Below, piece after piece: positions 49,696 through 56,717 of a DNA stretch of 64,000 bases; positions within the stretch are counted from its first letter, which is position 1, and every line of letters begins with the position of its first letter. The notes under the pieces are model-generated. The model was not told the origin of the DNA. It made no database searches and saw only the letters and a program-made list of their open reading frames with translations. Location of the stretch: assembly GCF_022808595.1 (NCBI RefSeq), contig NZ_JAKUCN010000001.1, forward strand, positions 186,001 through 250,000, given 5' to 3'. The DNA is from Microvirga solisilvae. Its GTDB lineage: Bacteria; Pseudomonadota; Alphaproteobacteria; Rhizobiales; Beijerinckiaceae. Both the position numbers and the translations under genes were made by a program.

Positions 49696-49721
49696 AAAGC
49701 GGCCCTCGTGGCCGCTTTTTT
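49696..49721. terminator. Bidirectional terminator between scoB and fbpB
   Basis: 9-bp stem AAAGCGGCC with GGCCGCTTT and a 5-nt loop, followed by TTT on plus. On minus the hairpin is followed by CCAATTTTATT. It touches the fbpB stop codon. Confidence 0.8.
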
Positions 49722-51432
49722 ATTCGGAAGGTGAAGTGTCCGTCGCTTTCGGCCGTGCCTCGGCGCTGCGCACGAGCTGGATCACGGGAACAAGGCCGAT
49801 AAGCACGATGACGAGGGCCGCGAGCGAGCCGTCCTCGAAGCGTCCGCGCGAGGCATAGGTGTAGACCTGCGTGGCGAGCGTTTCCGTGTTGAGAGGCCGC
49901 AGCAGCAGGGTTGCCGGCAATTCCTTGATGCAATCCACGAAGATGAGGAGAGCGGCGCTTGCGAGCGCCGGATGCATCAGGGGAATCTGGATACGCCAGA
50001 CCATCTCCTTGCGCGACGAGCCGAGCGTGCGCGCGGCATCCTCGAGACTTGGCGAAACGCGGTCGAGGCCTGCGGATAGGGAGCCGGTCGCGATCGACAG
50101 GAAGCGCAGCACATAGGCGATGACGATTGCGGCTGCCGTGCCCATGAGAAGCAGGCCGAGGCGTTCGCCGGTGAAGTGGCGCCAGATTGTACCGATGAAT
50201 CCATCGATCCCGACCAGCGGTGTCATCAAGCCGAGTGCGAGCACCGTGCCAGGGACGGCATAGCCGAGGCCCGCCACGAACAAGGTGCTTCGGGTGAGCG
50301 GTGACTTGGCGATGCGTGCTGCGGAAACGAGCAGAGTGGCAATGGCCAGAACCGCCAGAGTAGCCGCGACCGAGAGGCCGATCGTCGTCAGAAGGTGGTC
50401 GAGGAACTCTGCATCGAGCTGATCGACGAGACCACCGCGCAGAATCTCGCGCATCAGGAAGACGAGCGGCAGCACGAAGCCGAGAAGTACCGGAATGGCG
50501 CAGAGCACACTCGCCAGCCATGCGCGTCCGCCGGAGAGCGGTACAGGATGCACCACGCGCGAGCGCTTGGCCGAGGTGGCATAGCGTCGGTCCTTACGGC
50601 CATAACGCTCGATGAGGATCAGCGCGACGACGAAGGCGAGCATCACACAGGCGATCTGCGCTGCGCCGGGCAGGCTGCCGCGATTGAGCCATGTATTGTA
50701 GACGGCAACGGTCAGCGTGCGCACGCCAAGATATTCGCTCGCGCCGATATCGTTGAGCGCTTCGAGGAGCGCGAGCGACAGGCCGACGGCGAGGGCAGGG
50801 CGGGCGAGGGGAAGCGCGATGACGCGAAAGAGCTTGATGCGGCTGGCGCCCAGCACGCGCGCCACTTCCAGCATGCTCGCGCTCTGCGTCAGGAACATCG
50901 CGCGCGCTGCAATATACACATAGGGATAGAGCACGGCGGACATCACGATGATGCAGCCATAGAGCGAGCGCACCTCCGGAAACCAGTAATCGGAGCGTGA
51001 CTTCCAGTCCATCAGATCGCGCAAGGCCATCTGCACGAGGCCTGCGGAATCGAACAGCTCCACGTAAATGTAAGCCGTGATGTAGGTGGGAACGGCGAGC
51101 GGCAGGGGCAGAAGCCACACGAGGATATTGCGGCCGGGGAAGCGATGCGCGGTGACGAGCCAGGCCGATGTGATGCCCATGGAGCCCGCGACGACGGCGA
51201 TGCCGGCGAGAAGCGCAAGCGTATCGACTATGCTCGACGGCAGAACGTTGCGGATCAGATGCGGCCAGATTTCCGCATCGCCCTGGGCTGCGATTCCGAT
51301 CAGCGCGGCGATGGGAAGAAGCACGAGCAGGCCGATCGCCGCCACGGTGGCCGAGAGCCACCAGGGAATGCGCTTCACCGCTCGCCAGGAAGCGGTGTCG
51401 AAAAATGAGCGGGCGTCTGCGGTTGCTTTCAA
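49720..51432 (-). CDS. fbpB: Iron(III) ABC transporter permease, fused FbpB type
   Basis: 570 residues with two BPD-type permease halves in one chain and about 12 membrane segments. Each half has an EAA-like loop ('EVARVLGASRIKLFRVIALPLARPA' and 'EDAARTLGSSRKEMVWRIQIPLMHPA'). The start is uncertain: no ATG or GTG lies near the AGGAGG upstream, and the TTG used here is about 33 bases from it. It follows fbpA by 69 bp. No FbpC ATPase is adjacent. Confidence 0.88.
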   Translation of the reverse strand: MKATADARSFFDTASWRAVKRIPWWLSATVAAIGLLVLLPIAALIGIAAQGDAEIWPHLIRNVLPSSIVDTLALLAGIAVVAGSMGITSAWLVTAHRFPGRNILVWLLPLPLAVPTYITAYIYVELFDSAGLVQMALRDLMDWKSRSDYWFPEVRSLYGCIIVMSAVLYPYVYIAARAMFLTQSASMLEVARVLGASRIKLFRVIALPLARPALAVGLSLALLEALNDIGASEYLGVRTLTVAVYNTWLNRGSLPGAAQIACVMLAFVVALILIERYGRKDRRYATSAKRSRVVHPVPLSGGRAWLASVLCAIPVLLGFVLPLVFLMREILRGGLVDQLDAEFLDHLLTTIGLSVAATLAVLAIATLLVSAARIAKSPLTRSTLFVAGLGYAVPGTVLALGLMTPLVGIDGFIGTIWRHFTGERLGLLLMGTAAAIVIAYVLRFLSIATGSLSAGLDRVSPSLEDAARTLGSSRKEMVWRIQIPLMHPALASAALLIFVDCIKELPATLLLRPLNTETLATQVYTYASRGRFEDGSLAALVIVLIGLVPVIQLVRSAEARPKATDTSPSE

Positions 51433-51501
51433 TGTAAAATGGCGCCGCCGTTGCCGGCAGCGCCTCCTATTAAGAGAACAGTTTCAACAACTGCCTTCTG
51501 A

Positions 51502-52536
51502 TTACTGGTCGAAGCCGACCTTGTCGACCAGCTCGCTGGCCTTCTTACGCAGCTTCGCGATCTCGGCGATGGCCACGTTATCCGCCTTCAGCTCGCCGAA
51601 GGAGGCGATGGTCGGATGGATCTTGATGCCGGCCTTGATCGGGTATTCCGAGTTCGCCTCAGCGTGGATGCGCTGCGAGTCGTCGGAGACCATGAACTCC
51701 ATGAACTTCACGGCATTCGCCTTGTTGGGCGCGTGCTTGGCGAGCGCGAGGCCGGAGACGTTCACGTGCGTGCCGCCGCCCTGGAAGGTGGGCAGGATCA
51801 CGTTGATCGCCTCGCCCCACTTCTTCTGCTCCTCGTCCTTGCCGTTCAGCATGAGCGAGACGTAGTAGGTGTTACCGACAGCGATGTCGCAGACGCCGGC
51901 TAGGATGTCCTTGGCCTGCTCACGGTCGCCGCCCGAGGGCTTCTTGGCGAGGTTGGCCTTCACGCCCTTCAGCCATTCCTCGGCCTTCGCTTCGCCCATG
52001 TGAGCGATGGCGGCGGCGATGAGGCTGACATTGTAGAGATGCTGGCCGGAGCGAATGCAGATCTTGCCCTTCCACTTGGGGTCGGCGAGCTCTTCATAGG
52101 TGATCTTGTCCTGCTTCACGCGTTCCTTGGAGGCGTAAACCACGCGACCGCGCAGGGCGATGCCGAACCAATGGCCTTCCGGGTCACGATAGGCGGTGGG
52201 GATCACCTTCTCGAGCGCCTCGGACTTCACGGCTTGAGTGACGCCGTAATCCTTGGCAGCGGCCAGACGGCCGATATCGACTGTGAGGATGATGTCCGCC
52301 GGGCTGTTCTCGCCTTCGGTGCGGATGCGCTCCTCGAGGCCGTTATTGATGAAGATCGTATTGACCTTGATGCCCGTCTCTTTGGTGAACTCGTCGAGAA
52401 CCGGCTTGATGAGACCCGGCTCGCGGGTCGTGTAGATGTTCAGGGCCTGATCGGCTGCTTGGGCCGAGCCGGCAAGCGTGCCAAGGGCGGCTGCGCCGAG
52501 AAGCAGCGTGCGGGCGAATTTCGTCGTCAATGCCAT
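51502..52536 (-). CDS. fbpA: Iron(III) ABC transporter substrate-binding protein
   Basis: Periplasmic ferric-ion-binding protein, 344 residues. Signal peptide ends at 'GSAQAADQ'; the mature chain begins 'LNIYTTREPGLIKPVLDEF'. Two adjacent tyrosines in 'GNTYYVSLM' are the iron ligands expected in FbpA/FutA proteins. It has its own gap to fbpB, which suits higher expression. A probable iron-control box lies 111 bp upstream. Confidence 0.93.
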   Translation of the reverse strand: MALTTKFARTLLLGAAALGTLAGSAQAADQALNIYTTREPGLIKPVLDEFTKETGIKVNTIFINNGLEERIRTEGENSPADIILTVDIGRLAAAKDYGVTQAVKSEALEKVIPTAYRDPEGHWFGIALRGRVVYASKERVKQDKITYEELADPKWKGKICIRSGQHLYNVSLIAAAIAHMGEAKAEEWLKGVKANLAKKPSGGDREQAKDILAGVCDIAVGNTYYVSLMLNGKDEEQKKWGEAINVILPTFQGGGTHVNVSGLALAKHAPNKANAVKFMEFMVSDDSQRIHAEANSEYPIKAGIKIHPTIASFGELKADNVAIAEIAKLRKKASELVDKVGFDQ

Positions 52537-52646
52537 GAGGATCCTCCACCGACAATATCGAGCAGGTCGAAAGCCTGCTCTTCCATGAAGCGGGAAGAAC
52601 CATGGCGGCAGCGCGGGGTCAATAAAAAACTAAGTGAAAACAATAG

Positions 52647-52663
52647 CTTATAAGTTTTCTAAA
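52647..52663. promoter_or_regulatory. Candidate iron control element (Irr box) upstream of fbpA
   Basis: CTTATAAGTTTTCTAAA matches the ICE pattern TTTAGAA-N3-TTCTAAA at 12 of 14 defined positions; the right half is perfect. Irr is the heme-linked iron regulator of Hyphomicrobiales. The site lies just after the Popeye-like gene and before fbpA. Confidence 0.55.
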
Positions 52664-52685
52664 GTGGCCCTTGATTGGACTTATT

Positions 52686-53384
52686 CTAAGCTGAAGCCAT
52701 CGTGCGCAGGGGTGTGGCGTCATTCGAATTCGCCCTCATCTCCGCAAGCTCTGTCTCCAGCCTCTCCATGTTCTTGAACATGCGTTCGCTGGTCAGGCGC
52801 AGGAAGTAGAAGCCGAATTCCGGATTCTGGAAGTAGAGCTGGCGCACCTCGTCGTAGGAGATGTTCAGCACCTCGCCGTCCTCGATGCATTCGAGAGTTT
52901 GCGTGCGGCGGTTCTCAGGCGACATGAAGCCCATCTCGCCAACGACCTGTCCCTGCATGAGTTCGATGCCGAGTTCGTTGAGGCGGTAACGCCCGGAGAG
53001 TGTGTAGAACATGCAATTGGCGCTCTCGCCCTTCGCGAACAGAACCTCGCCCGCCTTCACCTTGCGGCGTGTCATGAAAGGCTTCAGCCATTCCATGGAA
53101 AGGTCGCTCCGCGAGGCCTGCTTCACTTGGCGTATGAGGCGGATCATCTGGTAGAGCCGCAAGCTGTTGAGAGGCAGCAGGATCAGGTTCACCGTGATGC
53201 TGGGATAGATCTGCATCATCACCGCATAGGTCAGCGACACCGCGTTCGTGGTGATGCCGATGCAGCGCAAGGGGATGATGGTGCGCATGGCGCTGCCAGT
53301 GATGGCGAGGGCTGCGGCGAGCCAGGCCAGCCCGTCGAGCCAGGTCATATGACTGAGCCAAGCCAGGGCGTTGGTCCACATCAT
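52686..53384 (-). CDS. Membrane-anchored cyclic-nucleotide-binding protein (Popeye-like layout)
   Basis: 232 residues. Three predicted membrane segments in the first 85 residues are followed by a cNMP-binding-type beta-roll (about 95-205; 'VKAGEVLFAKGESANCMFYTLSGRYRLNELGIEL', 'GQVVGEMGFMSPENRRTQTLECIEDGEVLNISYDEV') and a charged C-terminus. There is no HTH, so it is not a Crp regulator. Three helices plus one such domain is the layout of Popeye proteins. The phosphate-cassette Arg is replaced by 'ENRRTQT', so ligand binding is uncertain. It precedes fbpA on the same strand. Confidence 0.75.
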   Translation of the reverse strand: MMWTNALAWLSHMTWLDGLAWLAAALAITGSAMRTIIPLRCIGITTNAVSLTYAVMMQIYPSITVNLILLPLNSLRLYQMIRLIRQVKQASRSDLSMEWLKPFMTRRKVKAGEVLFAKGESANCMFYTLSGRYRLNELGIELMQGQVVGEMGFMSPENRRTQTLECIEDGEVLNISYDEVRQLYFQNPEFGFYFLRLTSERMFKNMERLETELAEMRANSNDATPLRTMASA

Positions 53385-53502
53385 GAAAGTGATTCCTCAA
53401 AAGCATATATTCCGTAACGTCATATATCACTAATCGCAATGGAGGCGATGGCTGTGCTGTCGCACACTGATCGGTCGGTTCGAGGCGCTGTTACGAATGA
53501 GA

Positions 53503-53526
53503 AAAGGCCCCGTTCAAAGGGCCTTT
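53503..53526 (-). terminator. Terminator of the small lipoprotein gene
   Basis: AAAGGCCC (53503-53510) pairs with GGGCCTTT (53519-53526) across an 8-nt loop. On the minus strand it is followed by TCTCATT, 35 bp behind the stop codon. Confidence 0.6.
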
Positions 53527-53560
53527 CTTCGGGCTTTGCGATGTGCTCATGCCGGTCCGG

Positions 53561-53791
53561 TCATGTCCTCGGGCGCGGCGGCACCAGCCTGTCGGGCACG
53601 CTCAAGGAGCGCCGCTGGGCCTGCGGCTGCGCGGTTGCTCGGGCGGGAGCGCGGTTCAATGTGCCGGTCACTGATGGTGGTGGCGGCAGGCCTTCTCGCG
53701 GTAGGACGCCTTCTGCGGAAGGCGAGGTCGAGCAACCGGCGAGGGCCAAGCCTACAAGTCCCAGAAGGGAAAGGATCATTGTTTGACGCAT
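53561..53791 (-). CDS. Small lipoprotein
   Basis: 76 residues. A lipoprotein signal with lipobox Leu-Ala-Gly-Cys is followed by a short, disordered, Pro/Arg-rich tail. The ATG is preceded by AAGGGTG at the right distance, and a terminator follows. Two plus-strand frames overlap it but have no such signals. Function unknown. Confidence 0.65.
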   Translation of the reverse strand: MRQTMILSLLGLVGLALAGCSTSPSAEGVLPREGLPPPPSVTGTLNRAPARATAQPQAQRRSLSVPDRLVPPRPRT

Positions 53792-53943
53792 GATATCACC
53801 CTTGGATGTGACGCTTAAAGCTAGGCCATAAGGTTGCAAAGTCGAGCCCGGCTCCACGTTGAAATTCCCGCGATTGATCTCCTTTGTCGGAGGCTGAGAC
53901 CTACTTACTTCAGAGGCTGGGTTCGGCCGTTTGAGGAAAATTC

Positions 53944-54726
53944 ATGAGATCTCTGTGCAGGAGGGAGCGATTGGGCAAGAGAGGTTGGGGCCTTCTTGGT
54001 GTCGGGCTAATCCTTGCCGCTCTTTCCGGTGGTGCGGCGGAAGCCAAATGTCAGGATTCGCCAGGGCCCAGGATCGATTGGTCCGGATGTTCGAAGGCGC
54101 GTCTCATGCTCAACGGAGAGGATCTGAGCGGCACCAACTTTCATCGCTCGCTTCTCACGCTGAGCGATTTCGGCGGCTCCAAACTGGCGGGGGCCGATCT
54201 CAGCGAGACGGAAGTCAGCCGCACCCGTTTCGAGAAAGCCGATCTGTCGAAGGCGAATTTCACGAAGGCGCTCGGATGGCGGGCGAGTTTCGCCGAGGCT
54301 GTCCTGGCAGAAGCGGATTTCTCATCCTCCGACATGAACCGCTCGAACTTCGCGAAAGCTCAGGCCGTGAGAGCCAACTTCCAGAAGTCGGAGTTGAATC
54401 GATCGGATTTCAGCGGCGCTAATCTGGAAGGCGCCGACCTGTCGAAGGCCGAACTGGCGCGGGTGATCTTTCAGCAGACCAAGCTCAAGGGCGTGAATTT
54501 CAGCTATTCCAATCTCTCAAGAGCACATCTGGAGGGTGCCGCACTCCAAGATGTGAATCTTGCCGGGAGTTATCTCTACCTGACTCAATTGAGCGGCGCG
54601 GATCTGACGGCGGCGAAAGGCCTGACGCAGGCCCAGATCGACATTGCCTGCGGCGACGCGCAAACGAAGTTGCCTGCCGGACTCAATCCCTCCAAGGCAT
54701 GGCCATGCCAAGCCGAAGAGGATTGA
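53944..54726 (+). CDS. Exported pentapeptide repeat protein
   Basis: 260 residues: signal peptide (about 1-34, after a basic N-terminus), then A(D/N)LXX-type repeats over about 50-225 ('GADLSETEVSRTRFEKADLSKANFTKA', 'SGANLEGADLSKAEL') that should fold into a right-handed quadrilateral helix. Two cysteines flank the repeats near each end. The C-terminal 'GLTQAQIDIACGD' is a common cap. Export argues against a gyrase-mimic role; function unknown. Confidence 0.85.
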   Translation: MRSLCRRERLGKRGWGLLGVGLILAALSGGAAEAKCQDSPGPRIDWSGCSKARLMLNGEDLSGTNFHRSLLTLSDFGGSKLAGADLSETEVSRTRFEKADLSKANFTKALGWRASFAEAVLAEADFSSSDMNRSNFAKAQAVRANFQKSELNRSDFSGANLEGADLSKAELARVIFQQTKLKGVNFSYSNLSRAHLEGAALQDVNLAGSYLYLTQLSGADLTAAKGLTQAQIDIACGDAQTKLPAGLNPSKAWPCQAEED

Positions 54727-54819
54727 GAGAACCTTCGCCTGCAACCAAACGGTCAGCTTAACCGTTGGATTCCTTGAGATTCCGAGACTCGTTCAGTCAA
54801 GACTTTCGGGAGTGATCCA

Positions 54820-55263
54820 GTGACGACGCTCAGGGAATTCGAGGATGCTCTTCGCGAGCAGGGAATGCATATGGCTCTCGCCATTCTGCAGAAGCTTCGC
54901 GAACGCGATAAGGGCAAGCGTTCCGTGGCTCCAGCCCGCCGCATCGCGGGCCGCAAGATGACGCCTGATCTGGCTCGTCGCATCCTCGAACTTCACGCCA
55001 CGACGGAAATGACCCAGCAGGAAATCGCCTTCGAACTCGGCGTCAATCAAGGACGGGTGAACGAGGTGATCAAGCACGGCAAGTGGCTGGATGACGATCC
55101 GAACTCGCCTGAAGCTGTCGCGCGGGACAAGGCGAAGGCTCGCATGAAGGATAACGACGCTTCTAAGCGGCCTGTTGCGGCCAAGAGTGCTGCCTCTGTC
55201 TCGCGTAAGCGCGCGGCGAACATTGCAAGCAAGCAGGCTCAACTTAGTCTTGGAGATCTTTAG
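54820..55263 (+). CDS. Small HTH protein, putative DNA-binding regulator
   Basis: 147 residues starting at GTG, which has GGGAGTG upstream. The central part (about 47-95; 'MTPDLARRILELHATTEMTQQEIAFELGVNQGRVNEVIKHGKWL') is a clear helix-turn-helix of the resolvase/sigma-like kind. The N-terminus is helical and the C-terminus is Lys/Ala-rich and basic. I do not recognise a family name. No partner gene is obvious. Confidence 0.75.
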   Translation: MTTLREFEDALREQGMHMALAILQKLRERDKGKRSVAPARRIAGRKMTPDLARRILELHATTEMTQQEIAFELGVNQGRVNEVIKHGKWLDDDPNSPEAVARDKAKARMKDNDASKRPVAAKSAASVSRKRAANIASKQAQLSLGDL

Positions 55264-55290
55264 AATGCAGGGAAGGGACGAAGATCCCAG

Positions 55291-55316
55291 AAAAAACCCT
55301 GCCCGGAGGGGCAGGG
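55291..55316 (-). terminator. Terminator oriented on the minus strand
   Basis: Perfect 8-bp stem CCCTGCCC (55297-55304) with GGGCAGGG (55309-55316), GGAG loop. The six A's before it become TTTTTT after it on the minus strand; the plus strand has no T tract. No minus-strand gene is visible upstream of it. Confidence 0.7.
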
Positions 55317-55582
55317 GGAGTTGTCTCCTCGCCTTCGGTTGTAACAACCGAAAAACAGGTACATTACCGCATGTTTAAATATTAATGTCAATTAACTTGA
55401 TGTAATAGATAATAACGTACAGAAAAATTACTTGCGCTCTGAAAACTATCCAAAAGTGGTACTACTTTTGATTTCAGAACATACTTGAACGAATACAGCA
55501 CTGTTGCTTCCGTGCAATAGCAATTTCAGGTCATAAAGGCGTAGGCTTTCGCCGTGGATCCTCACACAAAGGGGTTACGGTA
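55317..55582. promoter_or_regulatory. AT-rich region with two palindromes before the Omp25-like gene
   Basis: No gene is seen. Palindromes are TTCGGTTGT (55334-55342) with ACAACCGAA (55344-55352), perfect with one central base, and a 20-bp one with one mismatched pair, CAAAAGT...ACTTTTG (55451-55470), 112 bp before the ATG. They could be operators of the barrel gene or parts of a minus-strand RNA. Confidence 0.5.
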
Positions 55583-56353
55583 ATGAGAAAGTGCGTTCTT
55601 GGTTTACTTGCAGGAGTGGCAGGCCTAACGCTTGCTGCCGCTTCTGCCTCGGCTGCGGATCTTCCTGCCCGCGCAGCCCCTCCAGCCCCGGTCATCGCGG
55701 CTCCGATCTTCACATGGACAGGCTTCTACGCAGGTCTGAACGCCGGTTATGGCTGGCGTAGCGATGATAGAGAGTCGGTCGTATTGGGCGGTGCCGTTCC
55801 GGGCACATTGTTCTTCGACAATGATGATGACGGCGGCTTCGTGATCGGTGGCCAGATCGGCTACAATTATCAGATCGGCTCCTTCGTGATCGGTCTCGAG
55901 ACCGATATCCAATGGGCCGATACCGATGAAGGAAATGCTGTGCGATTCGTGCCTTTAGGCGCGGCCGGCACCTTCGTTCCCGGACGCTTCGACAACAATC
56001 TGTCTGATTGGTTCGGCACGGTTCGTGCCCGCGCCGGTGTGGCAATCGACCGTGTGCTGATCTACGCGACCGGCGGTCTGGCCTATTCGGACGACAACAC
56101 CGGTTGGGCTGTCGGTGGCGGTGTCGAATGGGCGATGCCGGCAGGCTTCCTCGGCTCGTCGGCGGTGACCTTCGGCATCGAAGGTCTGTGGCTCGGCTTC
56201 GATGGGGACGATAACGATAATAACGGCTTAGTCGGCACCTTCACCCCCGTCGGTGGTGGAACCGTCAACGTCTTCGCTCCCGACATCGGCAACGACGATA
56301 ACGACTTCTTCGTTGCGCGCGCCAAGCTGAACTTCAAGTTCGGTACATACTAA
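55583..56353 (+). CDS. Omp25/31-type outer-membrane beta-barrel protein
   Basis: 256 residues: signal peptide (cleaved near 'ASAADLP'), then the hallmark 'DLPARAAPPAPV...FTWTGFYAGLNAGYGW' opening and an eight-stranded barrel with acidic Asp/Asn-rich loops. It ends in '...KLNFKFGTY', an aromatic C-terminus. Brucella Omp25/31 and related surface proteins share this plan. Its long AT-rich leader suggests regulated expression. Confidence 0.9.
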   Translation: MRKCVLGLLAGVAGLTLAAASASAADLPARAAPPAPVIAAPIFTWTGFYAGLNAGYGWRSDDRESVVLGGAVPGTLFFDNDDDGGFVIGGQIGYNYQIGSFVIGLETDIQWADTDEGNAVRFVPLGAAGTFVPGRFDNNLSDWFGTVRARAGVAIDRVLIYATGGLAYSDDNTGWAVGGGVEWAMPAGFLGSSAVTFGIEGLWLGFDGDDNDNNGLVGTFTPVGGGTVNVFAPDIGNDDNDFFVARAKLNFKFGTY

Positions 56354-56375
56354 GCGTTTCACTCCCCAACTGATG

Positions 56376-56406
56376 AGGCCCAGGCTCAAACCCTGGGCCT
56401 TTTTTC
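56376..56406 (+). terminator. Rho-independent terminator of the Omp25-like gene
   Basis: AGGCCCAGG (56376-56384) with CCTGGGCCT (56392-56400), 7-nt loop, then TTTTTC. It lies 23 bp behind the stop codon. Confidence 0.9.
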
Positions 56407-56433
56407 GTCGGAATTTGCGGGGTGAGGAATGAT

Positions 56434-56471
56434 AGGCCGCGACCAGATCTTTATGATCTTGGTCGCGGCCT
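56434..56471. repeat. Long stable inverted repeat
   Basis: A 16-bp stem (AGGCCGCGACCAGATC with GATC-T-TGGTCGCGGCCT, one bulged T) and a 5-nt loop. It has no clear T tract. It may end minus-strand transcripts coming from the PaaK-like gene. Confidence 0.55.
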
Positions 56472-56551
56472 CGGCCCGGGTTTTGCCCCCACGGGAAGTT
56501 TAGGTGTAAACCGTCCAAACGTGACCTGAATGAGGCGCTGGCTTGGCAATA

Positions 56552-56572
56552 AAAGTTTTTTGAAAAAACTTT
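56552..56572. repeat. AT-rich perfect palindrome
   Basis: Arms AAAGTTTTTT (56552-56561) and AAAAAACTTT (56563-56572) around one base, directly before the EcfG-type promoter. It may be an operator or UP-like element, or a weak terminator on the minus strand. Confidence 0.5.
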
Positions 56573-56597
56573 GGAACCAAATCATGGAACCGACGTT
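56573..56597 (+). promoter_or_regulatory. EcfG (general stress response) promoter
   Basis: GGAAC (56573-56577), a 16-base spacer and CGTT (56594-56597) match the EcfG/sigma-T consensus of alphaproteobacteria exactly. No coding gene begins behind it on the plus strand; a terminator follows 46 bases later. Confidence 0.75.
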
Positions 56598-56603
56598 TAT
56601 AGG

Positions 56604-56670
56604 CATCTCCGGTCCTTTTTGCCCCTACGGCCGGACACCTCAGAGCACCCTCCGGGTGCTCTTTCTTTTT
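56604..56670 (+). ncRNA. Candidate stress-induced sRNA, GsrN-like
   Basis: Predicted transcript of about 65 nt between the EcfG promoter and a strong terminator; the start site is estimated. Hairpin 1 is TCCGG-T-CC (56608-56615) with GGCCGGA (56629-56635), one bulged U, and exposes a 13-nt loop holding GCCCC. Hairpin 2 is the terminator at 56643-56661. Caulobacter GsrN is likewise sigma-T-dependent and uses a C-rich loop of its 5' hairpin on target mRNAs. Homology is not proven; this RNA is shorter. A 65-residue frame across it runs past the terminator and is not credible. Confidence 0.6.
56643..56670 (+). terminator. Rho-independent terminator of the candidate sRNA
   Basis: Perfect 8-bp stem GAGCACCC (56643-56650) with GGGTGCTC (56654-56661), TCC loop, then TTTCTTTTT. 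The minus strand lacks a T tract, so it serves a plus-strand transcript. Confidence 0.9.
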
Positions 56671-56717
56671 GCGCAAGTGCCTGACATTCAAGTGAAATCG
56701 AGCCCGAGGCCGCAGCC

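Noticed and set aside
55486-55511. EcfG-like promoter on the minus strand (GGAAG-N15-CGTT)
   Set aside because: One mismatch in the first box and a spacer one base too short; not enough to support it.
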